DNA from: an uncultured Alloprevotella sp.
Lineage (GTDB): Bacteria > Bacteroidota > Bacteroidia > Bacteroidales > Bacteroidaceae
Length of the DNA stretch: 64,000 nt
Direction of reading: 5' to 3'
NCBI GenBank assembly: GCA_944322325.1
Contig: CALUOQ010000001.1
Coordinates: forward strand, 124,001 to 188,000
Positions 8,469 to 15,119 of this stretch are shown in pieces (the stretch's first letter is position 1; every line of letters starts with the position of its first letter). The notes beneath the pieces were generated by a model that did not search any database, was not told the origin of the DNA, and saw only the letters and a list, made by a program, of their open reading frames with translations. The translations under genes were made by a program, and so were the position numbers.

Positions 8469-8849
8469 ATGGCAAAAGTTTTAGAAGGACTGTACTACGC
8501 CGAATCGCACGAGTACGTCCGCGTGGAAGGCGAGTTCGGCTTCATCGGCATAACGGACTACGCACAGGAGCAACTGGGAAACGTCGTTTACGTCGACATG
8601 CCCGAAGTGGACGATGCGGTAACAGCCGGCGACGACTTCGGCGCCGTCGAGAGCGTTAAGGCCGCCAGCGACCTCGTAGCGCCCGTAAGCGGCACCGTAG
8701 TCGAGGTCAACACGGCCCTTGAGGACCAACCCGAGCTCATTAACCAGGACGCCTTCGCCAACTGGATTATCAAAGTGAAGCTCGACGACACGGCCGAGCT
8801 CGACAGCCTCATGGACGCCACGGCCTACGCTGCCCACTGCGAGGCCTGA
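8469..8849 (+). CDS. gcvH: Glycine cleavage system H protein
   Basis: 126 residues, usual for the family. The lipoyl-accepting lysine is Lys64 in the motif GAVESVKAASDL; the segment ITDYAQEQLGNVVYVDMP upstream of it is also typical. It shuttles the aminomethyl group from glycine decarboxylase to GcvT and electrons to LpdA. It must be lipoylated, which fits the ligase gene at the head of the cluster. A GC-rich inverted repeat lies between its stop and gcvPA. Confidence 0.97.
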   Translation: MAKVLEGLYYAESHEYVRVEGEFGFIGITDYAQEQLGNVVYVDMPEVDDAVTAGDDFGAVESVKAASDLVAPVSGTVVEVNTALEDQPELINQDAFANWIIKVKLDDTAELDSLMDATAYAAHCEA

Positions 8850-8877
8850 CGCCGGCCAGCCCTCCACCCCAACCTCC

Positions 8878-8939
8878 GCAGGCCGCGCCGCCGCGGCCGT
8901 CGCCCCCCCGCGACGCAGCTGCCGCCGGACGCGGCCTGC
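8878..8939. repeat. GC-rich inverted repeat between gcvH and gcvPA
   Basis: GCAGGCCGCG (8878-8887) is perfectly complementary to CGCGGCCTGC (8930-8939); the 42-base interior is almost all G and C. It is the only sizeable gap inside the operon (126 bases). It may be a partial terminator or an mRNA-processing or stability element that sets different levels of GcvH and GcvP; there is no U-run. Confidence 0.5.
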
Positions 8940-8975
8940 CTGTTTTCAACCATTACCCGATTCATAACGCATACT

Positions 8976-10322
8976 ATGACCTTCAAATATCTTCCCCACA
9001 CCGACGAGGACATCAGGGCGATGCTCGACGTCGTCGGAGCGCCGTCGCTCGACGCGCTCTACGACGAAGTGCCCGACACCCTGAAGCTGACAAAGCCGGT
9101 CAGCCTTCCGGACGCCATGAGCGAAGAGGAAATCCGCCGCCATTTCGAGGAACTGGGCCGGAAGAACCAACCGCTCGTCTGCTTCGCCGGCGATGGCGCC
9201 TACGACCACTACTCGCCCAGCGTAGTCGCCGCCCTGACGTCGCGATCGGAGTTCCTGACGTCCTACACGCCCTATCAGGCCGAAATCTCGCAGGGCACGT
9301 TGCAATACATCTTTGAGTTTCAAACCATGATGGCAGGCCTGACGGGCATGGACCTGTCGAACGCCAGCATGTACGACGGCTCCACGGCCACGGCCGAAGC
9401 CATGATGATGTGCGTGGCTGCCGCCAAGAAGCGGAACCGCGTGCTCCTCGCCTCGACCCTGCCGCCCCGCATCCGCAAGGTAGTCCTGACCTATGCCGGC
9501 TACCACGGCGTCAACGTCGACCTTATCCCGCAGCGGGACGGCACTACCGACCGCGAAGCCCTCGCTGCCATGCTGGCCACGGACGACGTGGCCGGCGTCA
9601 TCGTCGGGCAGCCCAACTACTACGGTGTCATTGAGGACTTCACCGGGCTGGCCGACCTGTGTCACGCCCACAAGGCCCTGTTCGTCGTGAACGGCCGTGC
9701 CTCGGCCCTGGGCGTACTCAAGTCGCCCGGCGAGTGGGGTGCCGACATCGCGTGCGGCGACGCGCAGTCGCTCGGACTGCCGCTCAACTACGGCGGGCCC
9801 TACATCGGCTACCTGTGTACGACCAAGGCACTCGTGCGGAAGATGCCGGGACGCCTCGTGGGCGGCACGACCGACGCCGACGGCCGCCGCGCCTTCGTAC
9901 TGACCATGCAGGCCCGCGAACAGCACATTCGGCGCGAAAAAGCGACGTCAAACATCTGCACAAGCCAAGGCATCATGTGCCTGTACGTAGCCATCTACCT
10001 CTCCCTCATGGGCGAAAAAGGCCTGCGCGAAGTCAACGAGCACTCGTACGCCGCCGCCCATTATCTGCACGACGCCCTGCTGGCCACCGGACGCTTCGAG
10101 CCGGTGTTCGACCAGCCTTTCCTCGAGGAGTTCTGCCTGCGCTACAAGGGCGACGCGGCGGCCCTGCACCGCTACTGTGCCGACCACGGATTCCTGGCCG
10201 GTGTGCTGGCCGACGGAATCGACGGCGGGATGCTCTTTGCCGCTACCGAACGCCGCACGAAAGAAGAGACCGACCAACTCGTCGGGCTGATTGAAAAATT
10301 TAAGGAAGGAGGACTGAAATGA
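8976..10322 (+). CDS. gcvPA: Glycine dehydrogenase (decarboxylating) subunit 1
   Basis: 448 residues, matching the N-terminal half of the P protein as found in two-subunit enzymes (usually about 440-450 residues). The start MTFKYLPHTDEDIRAMLDVVGA and the stretch FLTSYTPYQAEISQGTLQYIFEFQ are typical. With GcvPB it decarboxylates glycine using pyridoxal phosphate and loads the aminomethyl group on GcvH. Its stop overlaps the gcvPB start (ATGA), as expected for subunits made in equal amounts. The split form is notable because the Bacteroides and Porphyromonas P proteins I know of are single chains of about 950 residues. Confidence 0.95.
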   Translation: MTFKYLPHTDEDIRAMLDVVGAPSLDALYDEVPDTLKLTKPVSLPDAMSEEEIRRHFEELGRKNQPLVCFAGDGAYDHYSPSVVAALTSRSEFLTSYTPYQAEISQGTLQYIFEFQTMMAGLTGMDLSNASMYDGSTATAEAMMMCVAAAKKRNRVLLASTLPPRIRKVVLTYAGYHGVNVDLIPQRDGTTDREALAAMLATDDVAGVIVGQPNYYGVIEDFTGLADLCHAHKALFVVNGRASALGVLKSPGEWGADIACGDAQSLGLPLNYGGPYIGYLCTTKALVRKMPGRLVGGTTDADGRRAFVLTMQAREQHIRREKATSNICTSQGIMCLYVAIYLSLMGEKGLREVNEHSYAAAHYLHDALLATGRFEPVFDQPFLEEFCLRYKGDAAALHRYCADHGFLAGVLADGIDGGMLFAATERRTKEETDQLVGLIEKFKEGGLK

Positions 10323-11812
10323 ACCGCACCTATTACAGCAAGCTCATCTTCGAGCTTTCGCGCCCGGGCCGTACGGGCTATTCGCTGCCCCCCTGCACGA
10401 TGACGGGACACGACCTTAACACCGAGCTGCCCGACGCCCTGAAGCGCCAGACCAGCCCCCGCCTGCCTGAAGTCGACGAACCGACCGTCGCCCGCCACTA
10501 CACAAACATGAGCGGCAACAACTTCGGCGTCGACAACGGCTTCTATCCCCTCGGGAGCTGCACCATGAAGTACAACCCGAAGCTCAACGACGAAATGGCC
10601 GCCCTCGCCGCCTTCGGCCGACTCCACCCCTCGCAGCCGGCGGAGACCGCACAGGGCGCACTGGAAGTGTACGACGGCCTGCAACGGATGCTGGCCGAAG
10701 TGGCCGGCATGAGCGCCTTCACCCTGAACCCCTACGCCGGAGCCCACGGCGAGCTGACGGGCCTGATGGTGATTCGCTCGTACCACCGCAAGCGCGGCGA
10801 CACGCGCCGCACCAAAATTATCGTGCCCGACTCAGCGCACGGCACCAATCCCGCTTCGGCCGCCGTGTGCGGCCTACAGATTGTCGAAGTGAAGAGCAAG
10901 CCCGACGGCACGGTCGACGTCGACGACCTGCGCCCCCTGCTGGGCGACGACATCGCCGGCATGATGATGACCAATCCCAACACGCTCGGCATCTTCGAAC
11001 GCGAGATTCCTGAAATTGCCCGCCTTGTCCACGAATGCGGCGGCCTGATGTATTACGACGGAGCCAACCTCAACCCGATGCTGGGCGTATGCCGCCCGGG
11101 CGACATGGGCTTCGACGTGATGCACATCAACCTCCACAAGACCTTCTCGACGCCCCACGGCGGCGGCGGACCGGGCGCAGGCCCCGTCGGAGTGAGGGCC
11201 GGGCTCGAGGAGCTCCTACCCAATCCGCAAGTGGTACGCCAGGCCGACGGTACCCTTGCGCTGCGCGAAAGCGACGGGGCATTGGGCCAGATTTCCAGCC
11301 ACCTCGGCAACTTTGCCGTGCTCATCCGTGCCTACACTTACCTCCTCACGGTGGGCCGCCAGCACCTGCGCCAGGTCGGCCAGCTCTCCGTACTCAACGC
11401 CAACTACATCAAGGAATCGCTCAAGGCATATTATGAACTGCCCATCGGCGGCCTATGCAAGCACGAGTTCGTTTTCGACGGCCTGCGGCCCGAGTATGGC
11501 GGCGCCCACAGCGAGGCGGACCACATCCGCACCCTCGACGTGGCCAAGCGCCTGCTCGACTACGGTTTCCACGCCCCGACGGTCTACTTCCCGCTGCTCT
11601 TCCACGAAGCCATGATGATTGAGCCGACCGAATCGGAGAGCAAGGAAACGCTGGATGCCTTTATTGACGTCATGAAGCAGATTGCCGAGGAAGCCAAGGA
11701 ACAACCCGACACGCTGCGTACGGCTCCGCACGCCACACCGGTGCGTCGCCTCGACGACGTAAAGGCCGTGAAGGAGCCACGGTTCACCTACTTCGACTAC
11801 GAACAGCCATGA
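10319..11812 (+). CDS. gcvPB: Glycine dehydrogenase (decarboxylating) subunit 2
   Basis: 497 residues. This is the C-terminal, catalytic half of the P protein. The PLP-binding lysine lies in DVMHINLHKTFSTPHGGGGP; the early segment SGNNFGVDNGFYPLGSCTMKYNP is another family signature. It works with GcvPA (4-base overlap upstream) and is followed by lpdA with another ATGA overlap, so gcvPA, gcvPB and lpdA look translationally coupled. Length is as usual for the separate subunit. Cytoplasmic. Confidence 0.95.
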   Translation: MNRTYYSKLIFELSRPGRTGYSLPPCTMTGHDLNTELPDALKRQTSPRLPEVDEPTVARHYTNMSGNNFGVDNGFYPLGSCTMKYNPKLNDEMAALAAFGRLHPSQPAETAQGALEVYDGLQRMLAEVAGMSAFTLNPYAGAHGELTGLMVIRSYHRKRGDTRRTKIIVPDSAHGTNPASAAVCGLQIVEVKSKPDGTVDVDDLRPLLGDDIAGMMMTNPNTLGIFEREIPEIARLVHECGGLMYYDGANLNPMLGVCRPGDMGFDVMHINLHKTFSTPHGGGGPGAGPVGVRAGLEELLPNPQVVRQADGTLALRESDGALGQISSHLGNFAVLIRAYTYLLTVGRQHLRQVGQLSVLNANYIKESLKAYYELPIGGLCKHEFVFDGLRPEYGGAHSEADHIRTLDVAKRLLDYGFHAPTVYFPLLFHEAMMIEPTESESKETLDAFIDVMKQIAEEAKEQPDTLRTAPHATPVRRLDDVKAVKEPRFTYFDYEQP

Positions 11813-13194
11813 CACGCGCGGACTTACTCATCATCGGTGCCGGGCCGGGCGGATACGAAACGGCCATAGAAGCCGCACAGGCTGGCCTGACGACCGTGCT
11901 CGTCGAGGCGCGCGAAGTGGGCGGCACGTGCCTGAACGAAGGCTGCATCCCGACGAAATGCCTCTGTCGCGACGCCGAGCGCCTAAGCGAAGTCAGCCAC
12001 CTGACCGACCTCGGCCTACCCCCGATGGAAGCGTCGCCGGACTTCGCCCGCATCGCGGCCCGCAAGGACAGCGTGGTGGCCGCACTGCGCAGCGGTGTCG
12101 AAACGATGTTGAAGCACCCTAACCTGACGCTGATGCGCGGCACGGCACGCTTCGCCGCTGCGCATACCGTCGAGGTCGCGCTCAACGAGAAAAACGAAAG
12201 CGACGAAACGACGGAAACCATCGAGGCGACAAACGTCATCATCGCCACAGGCTCCGTCACCAAGTTCCTGCCCATCGAGGGCGCCCACCTGCCGGGCGTA
12301 CTGACGTCCACCGACCTGCTCGCCCTCGACCACGTTCCCCGGCGCCTCTGCATCGTCGGCGGCGGCGTCATCGGCATGGAGTTTGCGTCCGTGTTCAGCG
12401 CCTTCGGCAGCCAGGTCACCGTGCTGGAGTTCTGCCGGGAAATTCTGCCCAACTTCGACAGCGACGTGGCCAAGCGCCTGCGCACCGCCCTCAAGCAACG
12501 GGGCATCGACATCGTCACACAGGCACGGGTGGAGCGCATCAGTCCGTCCGGCGAGGGGGAACTGACGGTCGGCTATACCCTGAAGGAGCGCGAAAAGGCC
12601 GTCACGGCCGACCGCGTACTCATGGCCGTAGGCCGCGGGCCTAATCTGACCTCGCTCAACCTCGACGACGTCGGAATTGCTTACACGAAGCGGGGCATCG
12701 AAACGGACGAAAGCCTACAAACGAATATCGAGGGCGTCTACGCCATCGGCGACATCAACGGCCGTTGTCAGCTGGCCCACGCCGCCACGTTCCAAGGCCG
12801 GCGCGCACTGAACCACATTCTGGGCCGCACGGACGGCATCCGCCTGGACATCATGCCGGCCGCCGTATTCACCGCCCCCGAAGCCGCTTCCGTCGGTCTG
12901 ACGCTGGAGGAAGCGCAGGCACAAGGGATTGAGGCCGCCGTGGGGAAAGCTTTCTTCCGCGCCAACGGCAAGGCGCTAGCCATGGGGCAGAGCGAGGGAC
13001 TCGTGAAACTGGTCGCTACCAGCGACGGACGCCTGTTGGGCTGCCACATACTGGGCCCGCACGCAGCCGACCTGGTACAGGAAGTCGCCGCGCTGATGCG
13101 GCTCAACGGCACAGTGAAGGACCTGAGCGAAACGATACACGCCCACCCGACACTCGGGGAGGTGGTACTCGAAGCCGCAAGGCGGCTCGGCTAA
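11809..13194 (+). CDS. lpdA: Dihydrolipoyl dehydrogenase (L protein)
   Basis: 461 residues. The N-terminal FAD-binding fold (LLIIGAGPGGYETAIEAAQAG), the redox-active disulfide GGTCLNEGCIPTK, the NAD-binding fold (RLCIVGGGVIGMEFASVF, about residue 180) and the C-terminal active-site His-Glu region (ETIHAHPTLGEVVLEAA) are all present. It reoxidises dihydrolipoyl-GcvH with NAD+. As last gene of the glycine cleavage cluster it is probably dedicated to GcvH, though it could also serve 2-oxoacid dehydrogenases. A strong hairpin follows 9 bases after the stop. Confidence 0.96.
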   Translation: MTRADLLIIGAGPGGYETAIEAAQAGLTTVLVEAREVGGTCLNEGCIPTKCLCRDAERLSEVSHLTDLGLPPMEASPDFARIAARKDSVVAALRSGVETMLKHPNLTLMRGTARFAAAHTVEVALNEKNESDETTETIEATNVIIATGSVTKFLPIEGAHLPGVLTSTDLLALDHVPRRLCIVGGGVIGMEFASVFSAFGSQVTVLEFCREILPNFDSDVAKRLRTALKQRGIDIVTQARVERISPSGEGELTVGYTLKEREKAVTADRVLMAVGRGPNLTSLNLDDVGIAYTKRGIETDESLQTNIEGVYAIGDINGRCQLAHAATFQGRRALNHILGRTDGIRLDIMPAAVFTAPEAASVGLTLEEAQAQGIEAAVGKAFFRANGKALAMGQSEGLVKLVATSDGRLLGCHILGPHAADLVQEVAALMRLNGTVKDLSETIHAHPTLGEVVLEAARRLG

Positions 13195-13203
13195 ACGACA
13201 ACG

Positions 13204-13239
13204 AGCGGGGGCGGCAAAAGTGACTTTGCCGCCCCCGCT
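13204..13239. terminator. Bidirectional terminator after lpdA
   Basis: A perfect 15-base stem (AGCGGGGGCGGCAAA at 13204-13218 and its complement at 13225-13239) with a 6-base loop AGTGAC. It lies between the convergent lpdA and AraC-type genes and ends the glycine cleavage operon. Confidence 0.85.
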
Positions 13240-13303
13240 GTATCCATACTCGTCCGTAGGACAGACAGTGTCGGGATTCCGAACTAACAACGAAGAGCCA
13301 GAC

Positions 13304-14203
13304 CTAAGCCTGCTGACGCCGGTACTCGTTGGGCGTATAGCCGACGTTGCGCTTGAATACGCGGTTGAAGTGCTGCGAATACTGAAAGCCCAGCTCGTAG
13401 GCAATCTGGTTGATGTTCTTCTGCGTCCCGGCGATGAGTTCCTTGGCATAGGCTATCAGCTTGTTCTGGATGTACTCCTGTGCTGTCTTGCCGGTTTCCT
13501 TCTTAATCAGGTCGCCGAAGTAGTTGGGCGAGAGGAACACCTTGTCCGCAAAATAGCGCACCGTGGGTAGCCCGACACTGCGCGTAAGACCGTTCTGGAA
13601 GTACTCGTCGAGCAAAGTCTCGAAGCGCGTGAGCACATCACGGTTGGGCTTCGAACGGGTGATGAACTGCCGTTCGTAGAAGCGCAGGCAATAATCGAGC
13701 AGTAACTGGATGCTGCGCGTGATGAGCCGCTTACTCAGTCGGTCAATGGGATGATCGAGCTCATGCCGGAGCTTGTCGAGCCCATCGAGGAAGATACGCT
13801 TCTCCTCGTCGGACAAATGGAGCGCTTCGGAGGAGTTATACGAAAAGAAAGAGTAAGTCTTGATTTCACGGCCCAACGACGTCCCCGTAATCAGGTCGGG
13901 ATGGAACAAGAGGCCCTGCGCCGAAGGGACGACACCCTCGTAAAGGCTCACCTCGGCCACCTGGCCAGGAGCGAAACTGGTGATGGTCCCCTCCTGATAG
14001 TCATAGGGCTGCTTGCCATATCGGATGTCGCCACACTTCGTATCCTTCAAAAACAGCGCGTAGACGCCGTAATTCACCGTAAAGTGTCGGGGACAACGCG
14101 TGGCCTCCCGCAAATCGACCACGGAGACCAAGGGGTGACGGGTCTCGAGACCGAACATCCGGTTATAGGCTTCGACCGAATCAAGCTTAATCAAATCTTC
14201 CAT
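13304..14203 (-). CDS. AraC family transcriptional regulator
   Basis: 299 residues. The C-terminal 100 residues form the double helix-turn-helix of AraC/XylS proteins: VRYFADKVFLSPNYFGDLIKKETGKTAQEYI for the first and INQIAYELGFQYSQHFNRVFKRNVGYTPNEYR for the second. The N-terminal 190 residues resemble a cupin-like sensing domain; ligand unknown. The gene is transcribed leftward from a TAAATTTG box (14235-14242) and is divergent from the T9SS-sorted protein at 14377, so that gene is a possible target. This is inference from position only. Confidence 0.9.
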   Translation of the reverse strand: MEDLIKLDSVEAYNRMFGLETRHPLVSVVDLREATRCPRHFTVNYGVYALFLKDTKCGDIRYGKQPYDYQEGTITSFAPGQVAEVSLYEGVVPSAQGLLFHPDLITGTSLGREIKTYSFFSYNSSEALHLSDEEKRIFLDGLDKLRHELDHPIDRLSKRLITRSIQLLLDYCLRFYERQFITRSKPNRDVLTRFETLLDEYFQNGLTRSVGLPTVRYFADKVFLSPNYFGDLIKKETGKTAQEYIQNKLIAYAKELIAGTQKNINQIAYELGFQYSQHFNRVFKRNVGYTPNEYRRQQA

Positions 14204-14234
14204 AAGGCAGTAATAAACAATTGTGCGAACGGCG

Positions 14235-14242
14235 CAAATTTA
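14235..14242 (-). promoter_or_regulatory. -7 promoter element of the AraC-type gene
   Basis: On the minus strand the sequence is TAAATTTG, a match to TAnnTTTG, 32 bases upstream of the start codon. No clear -33 element at the usual distance. Confidence 0.45.
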
Positions 14243-14361
14243 AAGAAAATCCACGAAAAAATCCCGGGCACGACACATGCGATTCACTACACCCGAACCA
14301 AGAGACACAGGCAAAGCGAGAATTTGTACGGACGCACCTGCCGAATTTACGGGGAAAGGGC

Positions 14362-14369
14362 TAATTTTG
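14362..14369 (+). promoter_or_regulatory. -7 promoter element of the CHU_C-domain gene
   Basis: TAATTTTG matches TAnnTTTG. It ends only 7 bases before ATG 14377, so the mRNA would have almost no leader. Confidence 0.45.
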
Positions 14370-14376
14370 CAGACGT

Positions 14377-15090
14377 ATGCGGACGACATCATCTTTATTT
14401 CTCATTGTGATATTCGCCCTTGCCCTGCTTCCCGGCAAAGCTAAGGGACAAATCACATTACCCAGTGCGGCACCCACCATGACCGTAACAACGGCGGACG
14501 GCGAGGTGGAAGACGTGACTTACACCGGCTCAGCCCCCCTGAGCGTACGCTTCGAAGCCAATCCCACCGATGTGGGCGAATACACCCCACTTTACGAATG
14601 GCGTTTCTACGCGCCGGGACAGCGCGACAACCCCTCCGTCGTGCGCTACGACGAAGACACGGACTTCACGTTTACCACCTCGGGGACAACCATAGTGGAA
14701 CTCTTGATCAGCTTCGTTCAGGGCCAGGACACCGTAACGTTCGAAATGGACGAGCCGTTCCAAATCACCGTGAGCGAGTCGAAACTGGAAATGCCCAACG
14801 TCTTCACGCCAAACGGCGACGGCATCAATGACATCTACCGGGCCAAGGAGGGGTACCAAAGTATCGTCAGCTTCGAAGCTGCGGTGTTTAACCGCTGGGG
14901 AAAGCGCCTGCACCGATGGACTGACCCGGCAGACGGCTGGGACGGCACGCTGGGCGGTCAACCCGTGCCGGCCGGAGCCTATTACTGCGTAGTAAAGGCC
15001 GTAGGAGCGGACGGCGTCAAGTATAATTTCAAGAAAACCATCAACCTGCTTCGCGGCTACAGCGAAGAGAGCGGCAGTCTCGACAACTGA
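14377..15090 (+). CDS. Secreted protein with T9SS type B (CHU_C) sorting domain
   Basis: 237 residues. A signal peptide (hydrophobic core LFLIVIFALALLP, cleavage near AKG-Q) is followed by a PKD-like beta domain (about residues 40-125: SAPLSVRFEANPTDVGEYTPLYEWRF) and a CHU_C / gliding-motility C-terminal domain (about 145-230) with the signatures PNVFTPNGDGINDIY, AAVFNRWG and GWDGT. CHU_C domains route proteins through the type IX system (type B signal). The protein is small: essentially one Ig-like domain plus the sorting domain. It is read divergently from the AraC regulator and precedes uvrA by 29 bases. Biological role unknown. Confidence 0.85.
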   Translation: MRTTSSLFLIVIFALALLPGKAKGQITLPSAAPTMTVTTADGEVEDVTYTGSAPLSVRFEANPTDVGEYTPLYEWRFYAPGQRDNPSVVRYDEDTDFTFTTSGTTIVELLISFVQGQDTVTFEMDEPFQITVSESKLEMPNVFTPNGDGINDIYRAKEGYQSIVSFEAAVFNRWGKRLHRWTDPADGWDGTLGGQPVPAGAYYCVVKAVGADGVKYNFKKTINLLRGYSEESGSLDN

Positions 15091-15119
15091 CGGACCGCAC
15101 AGTCGGGATTCTTACGACA

